From positions 9,266,235-9,330,234 of the forward strand of contig JACBWW010000008.1 of the NCBI GenBank assembly GCA_020086605.1: DNA of 64,000 nt. Reading direction: 5' to 3'. The notes below the pieces were generated by a model. It did not search any database. It was not told the DNA's origin and saw only the letters and a program-made list of their open reading frames with translations. The position numbers and the translations under genes were made by a program. Within the stretch, counting starts at the first letter, position 1. Each line of letters begins with the position of its first letter. Positions 12,901 to 24,900 of the stretch are shown here, piece after piece. Source of the stretch: Lanius collurio. Lineage: Eukaryota > Chordata > Aves > Passeriformes > Laniidae.

Positions 12901-15900
12901 ACCAATTTTCTAATGCAGTTTATCATGGGGTTGCACAAATACCTGTGCTTGTATTTTGCTCCAGGTTGAGTGGTCATTGTAAGAACAGAAGCAGCCATGT
13001 ATGGGCAACAGAAAGTGGGACTGATTTTGACAAGAAAAATGGCAGGTGAAGTTGTATGTGATATTACTATCAGGGGTGCTCTAAAAAGTCAGGTACTGAA
13101 CAGTTCCTCTCCTTATCACATATTACATATCCAGAGGGAGAGGAGAAATCAGGCGGATTTGCTATTTGTTTAAGTACCTGACTGGAAATAAGAATGTGAA
13201 AGGTGCAGAAAGGGGACTTAAAGGACTTAAAGTGTTATGTTTTGTGTACTGCCTAGTGAAAGGCTGATACCCTAAGGAATGTCTAAGCTAGAATATCTTC
13301 TAGCTATTGTACATTGCTTAGGACACGTGAAGCAGCATCCTTTAATTTTAAAACAGTATGGCTAAAAACTGAAGGAAAAGTTGAATCAATAGAAAAAACA
13401 CAGAATTTACTGCAACAAAAATTAGATGCTAGTAGAAATTAGGTCTCTTTTGTTGTTAATATTTACATTAAAAAGATGTGGTGAACTTACAAGCAGTCAG
13501 TTGACAATTATAAATCCGAAGTAGAGGAACATACTGGCTAAAAATTCTATTGATATTTTGTTGCATATTTACCTCTTGTTTGTTTTTGTAAAATTTAGGC
13601 TTGGTATATAATATAATATGCATGGCCATTCTGTTGAATGTGACCTCCTAGAAATTTGCTATGACTGGCAAGTTGACCAAGATATGCAAAGTTGCTTATT
13701 TCCACACTTGCAGTGGTATTGTTGAAAAAATAGTTTTGACAAACACATGTGGTAGGGAAGCATTTTGCTGGTATATTTAGGATCACGTGAAGACTTCTAT
13801 CTAATATATGAAATTTCTCTTATGAGAAGAGGCAGTAAAATAACACATTCTGTCAGATCAGTCTCTGGCATTTTGGATCCCATTTTTTCCCTAGGTCTTC
13901 TCTGTCTGGTCAAATCAGTGAAAGCTGCAGGGTGAATTGAAGTCTTCTAACTGCCTTTCAGATAATCAGCTTCTCTTGAGATCTGAAGTAATTTTGTGTG
14001 TGTGTGAAACTGTTAATTAAGCTACTTAGTAGATCAGCTATATGTACTTAGCTGTTGCTTATCATAGCAGAAGTTTATTTTTCATTTTTAAGTTTTTTTC
14101 AAACCCTTCTTGACATTGTGTAGTATTAAAGTGACAGGACTGCAAGTACTTCTATAAAATAATGAACTTAGGGCTTTTTTGCAGGTGCTCTTGAATTTGC
14201 AGTAAAATTAATGGGTTTTTTAATGAGGACATGTAAAGATTTCTTGTTTACTGAAGTGCAAGATTGTATTTTGGTAGCACCATTAGATTTGAATCGTATC
14301 CTCTAAGTCTGATGGATAAATACATAGCTGTCTAGGGGGTGAGAGGGAAGCCTGGAGCCCAGGATTCCTGCAGTTAAGAAGTTTAAAATGAATAAAGGGC
14401 AGTGCCTTCCTGAGAAGAAAATCTCATTGTCCCTATAGAGAGAGACAGTTGGGCAAACGTTAAGGGAAGGAGAGTTACTTAGTCAAAGAACACTAGGCAA
14501 GGTAACAACTAATTATGTTTGGAGAAAAGGCTGTGAAGATTTTATAGTTTGCAGAGGTGTGTAACATCCTGATGTTCTTGACTTAGTAGAGTCAAAGTAA
14601 AAAGAAGTAAAATCCTCCCTTTTAAAGGTTTTATGTTCTGCTGTTGTTCCTGTAGTTCATAATGAGACGGTCCCAGGAGGTTGGATGCATTTGTCTATCA
14701 TTGGAAGTAGATATTGTTTTTAGGCAGGTGAGTCAAAAGATCTGAATGCAAACTGAGGTTTTCTGCAACAATATGTATTTCAGAGTGCAGCTGAAAATTT
14801 AAAATAAAAAAACCTCTGGTTTAGGTCAGAAATATTTAGAACCTCAAACAGAAATTAATTTGTGGGGTTATTGAAAGGTATATATTGATCCAGGGTGGAA
14901 CATACTTTCCTTGTGTGGTTATTTTTTTTTTTTGAGATTCCAAATGTTCATAGGAGGTGTAAGCATCTAAACTAGGAGACTGCTTTCTGAGATTTTTTAA
15001 TGATTTGCTACATTTTATTTTAAAAATATGTTAACGTGTGGGGAAAATAGTGCAAAATGGTTTGGTTTAAAAGTTTCTAAAATATTCACTCTCTATTCAG
15101 TGAAGAAATGGGAAAAACTGTCACATGTTTGAAAATGTTTGGCAGGGAAACCATCTTTAGACAAGATTTCCAAAGAACTTCCCTTCAGCAGAAATTCATG
15201 TAACCATCAGAAATAGTTTAGGGCTCTTACTAATATTTTAGTCAACTAGACCTCAATTTTACAAACAATTAAGTGGAAAAACCTACTGTTTCTTTTCATT
15301 TGGGGCCCAGAGAGACATTTTTATTATTGGATTAAATCTCTTTCAGTTTTTATTCTGAGGTTGACTTACTTCCCCCATTCCTACCTCCTCTTGTCCTGAC
15401 CAGTTCCTTCCTCCCCAATGAAATATGTACCACGCTTGAGACTTTTGCATGTTAACAGTTTTCAGTTGCCCTTGTTTTCATCAGCATTACTATATATACA
15501 TTAATGTACACACAAACAGAAAACACTGTAATCTGAGAAACTGGGATATGCACTCCCATTTGCAGGTTTAAACTGCAGGTAAAGAGAGCTACAATAAGAG
15601 ACACCAATAAATACTTAAAGTTTGTGAGTATTATTGTACACACTTCCAGTCTTGCAGCTAGAATGTTTCCTATTAATTTAAGCCTAGGTTCCCTGTTAGT
15701 ATATATCTTCATCTGTAACGTGTCTAACATACTCTCATTTTCCATCCTTATCCTGAGCACTTGATTTCTGCTTTAGTCACTTCCAGATTCTGTTACTGCT
15801 TCTCTGTGTCTTGACTGCATCTCTTGAAAACACTAATATGAGCCCAAAATACTGAGCCCAAAATACTGAATTTTGAGACAGAAATTTGCACGTTTACATC

Positions 15901-18900
15901 CATGCAGCTTCTTGTACTTCTGAGGATAGATGGAAAATGTGGAGTATTTGTAATATTTAGTTGTTTAATATGAATGAATAAAGCCAATTTTAGGCTTCAG
16001 TTTTTAAACTGAATACTCCACAATACTTAATTTATCTTCTCTGATATTTTTAACTATGGTTTATCTCACTAACATTCCATATTTTTGTCAGTCTTCAGTT
16101 TTTCTTAGCTCCTCCAGCTTTCTGTCTTTATTGTCTACTTTTTTTCACAACTATTTTCTCTTGATCTTTCATGCCTTTCCTTGTGTGACTGACTAAACCT
16201 CCAATAAATGTATGCTAACAAGCTTTCTTTAAAGGCACTTTTATCACATACCTTGCTACAGTTCCAAAAGTGAAAGTGTGAGTTCTGCGTCAGAGGTGAA
16301 TGTGTCCTTACACATTTTTGTCACAGAAATACTACTATGTATTCAGAACATTTCACAATGCTTTGGATTTTGGTCAGTTAGTATGTTATTTTGAAGAAAT
16401 AGTTCAAGGCATTCCTGTCAGCACACAGTCATAGCAAAACAGCTGATTTTTAGATGCTCAGCTGAAGAATAGAGAAACACTTACATATTCAGAGTTAAGA
16501 CAATAAAATACTCAGATATATGAGAGGGAGTTAGGTAAGATCTTAACAACTTAAAAGGCATAGCTTTTTTGTAAATAGTTTAAGATACTTTGTATGTCCA
16601 ATTTCTTTGTAAGTTGCAGAAATGTAAATCAGTTGAAAACTCTGAAGGTCTTCTAATGGAAAGAGTAAAATGTGACAATTCCATGCTGGATAGTTTCACT
16701 GTTTTGAGTTCAAAAGTAAGTTTATCTTGATGATAAACTTCCTCTTGTGTTTCTGTGGTTAATGTATTTTTAAAAAATGTGGTATATTAATCAACACGAT
16801 GATGATTGTGTAGTAATTTTCCCTGAAGAAAATTAGAACATGTGGCTAAACATCTGAATGAAAAGCCATTTCATAGTAAAGAACTAAATCAGGAGACAAA
16901 GACAGTCTTGGTAGCAAGAAATTTATTGCACTTTGTTTTGGTGGTGGTGTTTTTTGTTTTACTTTTATTTGCTTGTAGTGTATAAGAAGAGAGTATGAGA
17001 TACTGTTTTAGGATATAACTTGGTGTGATCAGATACCTAGATCATGGAAGTGCAAGCTGGAATCAGGATTTTTCACTAGCTGCTGGTAAATGCAAAAAGA
17101 TAAAATTGATTCAGAGATGTCATAAGTGATTTTTTTTTTATCATTTACTACAAGTCATTCTTTCTGACTCTGCTTAATTCCAGTCTTCAAACAGTATCAG
17201 TGGTTAGCTGTTGGTACATGTTGCTGAAGGTAAGACACAAGATAGTAACTTTCAGGAAATTTATTGTAGAAGATAACTGTAAGCATTTTCAAAATTTAAA
17301 CACTTTCAGTTATAGATGAGTTTGCATAGTATGAATACGTGATCTTGTCATGCATTCTTATTCAGTCAAAATTGGAAGTAAATGTCTGGATCTGTAGTAT
17401 TTGTCCCATAAATCTGTTATTAAGAACATTCAGCATTAATCCATATATGATTTGAAAAAGTTACTGATCTCTTTTCTTTAGATATCTGGTGTCCAAAGCA
17501 GCTGGAGATCCCCAACTCCCTCTCTGTGTGACATCACTAGAAAATGCTAGACTGGTGATGTCACACATGCCACAGAACCCCGCAGCAGAATGGAGCAGGC
17601 CTGCTAAGGGTAAGTTTTCTCCCTCCACCACCACCCCTTTTCAACAATATTGCATGGTTTTATAAGATTACTAATTTTCTTTACTTTATGTCCCTGGGAT
17701 AGAAAGTAAAGATTACAGACAATCTTATAAAACTGCATAATATTGTGGTGTTGTGTGTGTGTGTTTATTTAAAAGCAAAACAAAAACTCCTATAAAAAGT
17801 TCAGTCCTTACCCCATGTATCAATATCCTGGCTCCAGTCTGCTTTGGGGTTCCATGATAAGTATGCCAGAATAATGTATGCTGAGGCATCGATCACAGAG
17901 AGTGGAGTCAGCATTTCCTGGCTGCTCTGGATGTCAGAAACCTTGTTTTCAAAGGTAAGTTTTGAGTTGAATGTGTCTGCATTTGTATGGAAACATTCAG
18001 CCCATTTCTAAAATGTGTTTTTATTGTGTTTGTGTTTTTGAAATTTACTTGCAACTTGACACAGCACAAAGTGACATTTTACACTTCTCTGTTTAGTCCT
18101 TTTTTTCTCTTTTATTTTCCTGTGTTAATACTTTATATTGTGTTTCTAGAAAAAAAGTAGTGTCTTGTTTGTCACTACTTGGAACAAGATGGTAACTAAA
18201 TTCTGTTTAACATCATTTTCAGTGATTTGGATAAGGGGATCAAGGGCACCCTCAGTCAGTTCACAGACAGTACCAAACTGGGTGGGAATGTTGACCTGCT
18301 GGAGGGCAGGAAGGCTCTGCAGAGGGCTCTGGACAGGCTGGATCCATGGGCCAGGGCCAGTGGTGTGAGGTTCTACAAGGCCCAGTGCTGGGTCCTGCCC
18401 TTGGGTCACAACAACCCCAGGCAGTGCCACAGGCTGGGGCAGAGTGGCTGCAAAGCTGCCCACAGGAAAAGGACCTGGGGGTGCTGGTGACAGCAGCTGA
18501 ACATGAGCCAGGGTGTGCCCAGGTGGCCAAGAAGGCCAATGGCATCCTGGCCTGTACCAGCAACAGGGTGGCCAGCAGGACCAGGGCAGGGATTGTCCTC
18601 CTGTCACACTTAAATCCTGTGTTCAGTTCTGGGATCCTCACTACAAGAAGGACATGGAGGTGCTGAAGTGAGACCAGAGCTGGGGAAGATCTGAAACATA
18701 AATCCTGTAAGAAGCAGCTGAGGGAGTTGGGGATGTTGAGCCTGGATTAAAGGAGGCTCAGGGGAGACCAGAACTGCCTGAAAGGAGTGTGTAGCCTGGT
18801 GGGAGTTGGCCTCTTCTCCCAGAGAACAAGTGCTGTATGTTGCTGATGAACATACACTTTTGGAAGTCCAGCCTGAACCTCCTAAGCTTCAGTTTGTAGC

Positions 18901-21900
18901 TGATTAAGCAGCTATATAATAGAGAGTTAACTCATAGCTTTATCAGTTATTGATTTGCCTTCCTCCCCCCCCTGCCAGATAAAAGACAAACACAAGACTA
19001 TGTTAGAGAATAAAATTGAATATGAAAAGAAATGCTAAATTTTGTAGTGATGGGTCTTAAGATTATATAAAATTTTTTAATGTCTCTTTTTACTATTTAG
19101 TATTTAAGGGATAGAAGCATCTAACCTTTATGTGTTTGCGCGGAAAACCAACTGAACCACAGTAATATAAAAGATAAGGATTTATTTTTTTTCCAGTCTT
19201 TCTTGGCTTATATTAGTTCTGTGTTGACAGCTTGTGAGGAAAAAAGGATTCTTCTCATGGCTTAAATTTGTCCATGCTTCCATTAACAGGTTTATTGTCA
19301 ATTCCAAAACCCCACTAAGAAAAAGAAGTAGTTGAGATAAAAGGAAACAATTAATTTATGTTTTTAAAATTATGTTGCTATAAAATTTTCATTTAAATTA
19401 CTTGGAAGTATAGCTCCTCTCTGCCTGTTCTTTCACCTGGTTGAGATCCTTCTGAAGGAGCTCTCTGGGGTACTGGCCACTCCTTCCAGCTCTCTGTCAT
19501 CAGTGAACTCGCTAAGGAGGCATCTGCCCCTTCATCCAAGTCACTGATGAACAAGTTTAACAATACCAGACTAGTACTGAACCCCTGGGGACACCACTGG
19601 AGACAGGCCTCCAACTAGAGCTAGATGTAGAATCAGGAGCCAGGAATTGCTTAGGTTTATATGTTTGTTTTCCTAAGCAGAGAGAAAAGTAACATATTTG
19701 GGGTTTTTTTTTTAGTATTAATGAAGTCAGTAAAGTCTTGAAGTCTGTTCTTGACTAAACATGTTGTACATATGCTGGCTGCATAACAATTGTTGCTTCA
19801 AATTTATTCAGGGGTTAGCTGATATTTATCTTTCTTATAAAAACACTTTATTTTTTTTACTTAAGCCAAGATCTTAGCCTTATTTAAAGACATATTAGTC
19901 TCAGAAATCAATAATTTCTTGGGTTTTTCACTTTGCAGTGATTTTTAATATCTTTTCAATATTACATTTTCACACATCTTTGCTATATCAACTGCATATA
20001 CAGCATTTCTATTTCATAATAGTAGTAGCATTGGGGTTTTTCGCTATTTGATTTTTGTTTTGAGGCAATGCACTAATGCTCTGTGGTATATAAATTCATT
20101 TTTTTTTAACAGTCTGCAAAATGTTTTGTTTATCTTACAGGAAAAAGAAATACATGCACATAATATTCTTTCATATGTTAACAATTAATTCTGTTGTTTG
20201 CTCACATTAAGAGATGATACCAAGTGCCATGGTAGGCTACAGTATGCACAAGGTTTGATTTTTGTTGTAGTGATTAGTGACAGGTTTTACACATGTGACT
20301 GACCACAAGTGAAGGAAGTTATAATACAGTTTACTGACTTGTCTATGTGTTCAGCACTGGTCGTTGTGTGGTAATGTGGCATAATTACCTACTTAAAATC
20401 TTTGCTTTTGTAATTTTAATTGAAGCATGAAGGTGACTATATGTTTTGTTATGTAACATGTAAATGATTATCCATAAAAAAATAGATAACTGGTCTTCAA
20501 ACAAGCATTCAACCTGAGTGATCTTGCTGTACATTGGAGAAATCTGCTGAAATGTGTAGAGAAATTGTTCCAAAGTCCTTAGGAAGATCAATCTTGTAGA
20601 CTGCTGAAAGGCAGCCATGACAAGCTTTATCCAGATTTTCCTGCCTTACATTTCGTGGTGTGCTAGACCACAGGAAGCTGTGAAGGATATGTGTGCTATC
20701 AAAAGCTAAATATATATATGAAATAAGTAAGTTCTCAAGTTTTGCTTCTTTTTCTTACAGAACCATAGTCTCTTTACTGTTTTAAATCTTCTCACCAATC
20801 AAGAGCTAAAATCTTCATTTACGTAAAATGCACAGAGTTCGTAGAGTGGCAGAAGTGCTGTACCACATCTCTGTTATATCAGTTACATATAAATGCATTG
20901 TTCAGTCTTTTATGCAATGAACTACAAAATAAAGTTTTGCGAAGAAATATGTACAAGGGTTTTATGTGAGTGCTAAGAGGTGTGTTCTGCAGCACCATGG
21001 CCAGCATGACTGCCATTTCCTGATGTCTTCTCTCCTTATTCAGACTTCCTAGATTTATGAAAACATGAATATAGGATTACATATATCAGTTTTGAAAATT
21101 AAACTTTTTAGTTATACATTTTAATTAAAAGCTTAAGGGGATTTTATGCTGGGAAACTGGTCTTTGCTGCACAGTCTATTACTTCATTAAGGACAAATTT
21201 GCTAAACTTCTCTTTTAAAAAAACCTTTCTCTAGAGCATTAACTAAAATGTAGTGGAAAAACAGTGGGATTTTCATCCTTGAAAAATGTAGTAAGTTTTT
21301 TATTTTCTTTTTTTTGCAAATAGTAGTGTTGCAATTTATACCCCTTCTCTTAAATGAGATTGTGGCAAGATTTTCTGTAAAAATTTTATCTCTAACTCAG
21401 AAAAGTGTACATACATGGTTGATTTTCCTGACCTGAGTGGATTACTACCCATGTTAGTTACTCATTTAGGTAATTTCAAACACATGGTGTATTTGTAGAA
21501 TGCTGTTTCAGTTTTAATTTTGACCTGTAAAAAGTGAGAGTCCTTGCAGTATTACTTTTCCAACTAGAACACTATCCCTCTGTAGTATTAAAATAAAAGT
21601 AATAACTTCTTACATAGGTTAAGGGTAGATTGAAAGTTTCCAATCTTTTCTTCCAATTATTTTCCTCATATTAGTGTACTGGGATTATTGTAGTACTAAT
21701 ACAATCTAACAAGATTTAGGTCTAATGCAATGATAAATAAATGGAATTTATGTTTTCAGGGAAGATGGTACCACCGGAAGCAAGCAGTAAAGGAATTGCA
21801 TGGTACGTTGTTACGACTGCTTAATGAACTGTTACCATGGGAACCAAAGCTAATTAAAGCATTTCAAAGAAACAGGTAATTACCTGCTCTTTTTTTTTTT

Positions 21901-24900
21901 CAACAGTGGTGCATGGGATGAAAAACAGAACAAAATTCACCTTTTAAAAACTGATAAATAAGTTCGCTTCTTAAATAAATAAAACTGAAATAGTTTGAGG
22001 AGAGGAGTGAGGCACTGGCAGTACTTTAGTTGGAAGAACTATTCCAGAGTTACTGTCTCTAAAAAATTTGAGCTTAACCCTCTATTTTTGTTTTCATCTA
22101 AAATGCTGTAGAATCCTTAAGTATGCTGACCAGTAGTATATCACAACACAGCTACGATTTGTACTGCTGCTTATATGGTTAAGAGATGCTGAAAACCTTT
22201 CTCTAGAAAACTCTACCAGGGCCTCTCAGAATACTCTGAGTACTTACTTTCTGTAGCTACATAAATCAGCTATTAATGAATTCTCCACAGAGCAGTTCTT
22301 GAAGCATTGTTTTGAGGTTTTTGTAACCCAGTAAATTAGAAATGCATCTGGAAAGGAGTATGTCAGGGGAATATGGGTGAAGCGGTGATAGGTTTAAGTC
22401 TAGTAAAGTGCAAGTATTAGTAACAGTGAAGGTGCTGCCCTGATTATAAATCATAGAGAGATTAGATACTGTCTTGAAGCTCAGTGCCATTTTTACCTGT
22501 TAGCCATTCAGGTGTTGCTATAGTTGTACCTTAGTTTTGCCATATAGACAATTAAAAAGCAAGGAATGATTAGAGGCTTGAACTCTGTGACAAAGGATAG
22601 GAAAAGAGGCTACTTCTTAAATGCTGAGTGTGAAGGAAGCAAGTTACACAGTTACATGATGCAGAGCTAATGCTGAAAAGTGTGAAAGGTATTATGTTTA
22701 AAAAACCACAACAACATACCAAAGACATTTAATTGGTTCCTTGATAGCTCATTTTGTGAATACCATGCATGAATTAAAATTCTTATTTGGAAATCTGGGA
22801 TATTGTTGAATATTTTGCTTTAAATAACGGACCAAGTACAAGTTTTGGGTTTTTTCCTATTCCTTTCTGTTCTCATTTCTGTTCATTCTCCCTAGCTGTT
22901 AATTTCTTCCTTTCTTTCACAATTCAGAATCCTTCTGGAAACATGGCAGGCAGTATTAGTGTCAGCAAGAATTTAATTTTCCAGTATGTGAAGTTTACAA
23001 TTTTATCCTTTTTGTAAATTCTGCTGTGGAATGGTTTGGTGCCCAGTATTACTTTTTGTTTGTTGAATCACAGAGTTAGAGAATGGTTTGGGTTAGGAGG
23101 GACCTTAAGGATCATCTAGTTCCAATCCTCCTGCCATGGGCAGGGACACCTTTCGTACACCAGGTTGCTCAGAACCTCATCCAGTATGGCCTTCTGGGGA
23201 TGGGGCTTCAGCAACATATCTGGACAACCTGTTCCAGTGCCTCACCACCCTCGCACTTAAGGATTTCTTCCCAATTTCTAATCCAAACCTACTCTCTTTC
23301 AGTTTGAAGCCATTGCCCCTTGTCCTCTCACTACATGCTCTTGTACAAAGTCTCTCTCTAGCTTTTTGGAAGGCTCCCTTCAAGTGCTGGAAGGATGCAT
23401 TAGGTTTCGTTGAGGCTTCCTCTTTTCCAGGCTGATCAATCCCTCTCAGTCTTTTTGCACAGGAGAGGTGTTCTGTCCCTCTGCTCATCTTGGTGGCCTC
23501 CTCTGGACTCGCTCCAACAGGTCCATGTCCTTCCTGTGCTGCGACCCCAGAGCTGGATACAGCCCTGCAGGTGGGATCACCAGAGCAGAGCAGAGGGGCA
23601 GAATCCCCTCCATGGCCCTGCTGCTTTGGACACAGCCCAGGACACATTTGGCTCTCTGGGCTGTGAGTGCCCATGGCTGGGTCATGTCCAGCCTCTCACC
23701 CACCAGCACCCCCAAGTCCTTCTGGGCAGGGCTGCTCTGATCTGTCCATCCCCAGCCTGTGCTCATACTGGGGGTTGCCCTGACCCATGTGCAGCACCTT
23801 GCACTTGATGTTATTGAATCTCATTAAGTTTTCCCATGGATCTCATTTCCCAAGCTTGCCCAGGTCCCTCTGGATGGCATCTCATCCTTCAGTTATGTCA
23901 ACTGCACCACTCAGCTTGGTGTCATCTGCAAACTTGCTGAGAGTGCATTCGGTCCCTCTGTCTATGTCATTAATGATGACAATAAATAACTCTGATCTAA
24001 GTATGGACCCTTGAGGGACACCACTTGTTCCTGATGTCCATCAGGATTCTGTGCCATTGACCACTACCCTCTGGATGTGGCCATCCGACAAATTTCTTAT
24101 CCATCTAACAGTCCACCCATTAAATCCTTCTTTTTCCAGTTTAAGAGAGAAGGATGCTGTGAGGGACAATGTCATAGGCTTTACAGAAGTCCAGATAAAT
24201 GACATCTGTAGCCCTTCCCTTGCCCACTAATGCAGTCACCCCACTGTAGAAGGCCACTGAGTGTGTCAGGCAGGACCTGCCCTTGGTGCAGCTGCACTGC
24301 CTGTCCCGAACCACCTCCCTGTCCTACGTGTGCCTTAGCACAGCTTCTGGGACAGTCTGCTCCATGATCTTCCCAGGCACAGAGGTGAGGCTGACAGGTC
24401 AGTAGTCCCCAGGGTTCTCCTTTCAACCTTTTTTTAAGATGGATACTATGTGTCACTTTTTCTTGTCACCTGGAACTCTACCTGACTGCCAAGAGTTTTT
24501 CAAATATCGTGGAGAGTGGTTTGGCAAATACATCAACCATTTCCATCTCTTCTGTACTTTCAGGTTCTTGAGGTGATCATGAACCTGATCTTAACTTACA
24601 GTGGAAGAGACTCTGCTCCCCCAGTCCCTATCCTGCTGTCCCATCCACTCAAGGTGTGGAAGAAATGTTGCCCTTGAAGACTGAGGCAAAAAGTTGTTGA
24701 GTACCTTTTACTCATATGTTGCTTTCAGTTTTCCACCCTTGTTTATCAGAGGAGGTCATCTTCCTTGTGCTTCCTTTTCTGGTTAATGTGCCTATAGAAG
24801 CCCTTCCTGTTATTCTTTGTGTCCTTTGCCAAGTTCAATTCCAGCTTTGCTTTGGACTTCCTCACCCTGACCCTACACAACCAAACTGGATCTCTGTGCT

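Larger units (their letters stand above)
9915..21759 (+). other. KIAA2026 large intron
   Basis: An 11.8-kb intron. It holds the hairpin locus at 17480-17960, a sense CR1 at 18200-18900 and an antisense CR1 piece at 19393-19630. The rest is AT-rich unique sequence, including a 14-bp tandem duplication of GAGCCCAAAATACT at about 15840-15868. Nothing else is recognised. Confidence 0.6.

Noticed and set aside
17482..17609. 128-nt exon-like segment as a coding KIAA2026 exon
   Set aside because: In phase 0 it has an in-frame TAG, and 128 is not a multiple of 3. It could only be a poison or non-coding exon.
18146..18666. Overlapping open frames of 126-153 codons on both strands
   Set aside because: They fall in the GC-rich CR1 copy and are frames of dead LINE sequence, not host genes.
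23177..23808. Open frames of 90-165 codons
   Set aside because: CR1 3' region; the minus frames are remnants of CR1 ORF2 and the plus frames are their shadows.
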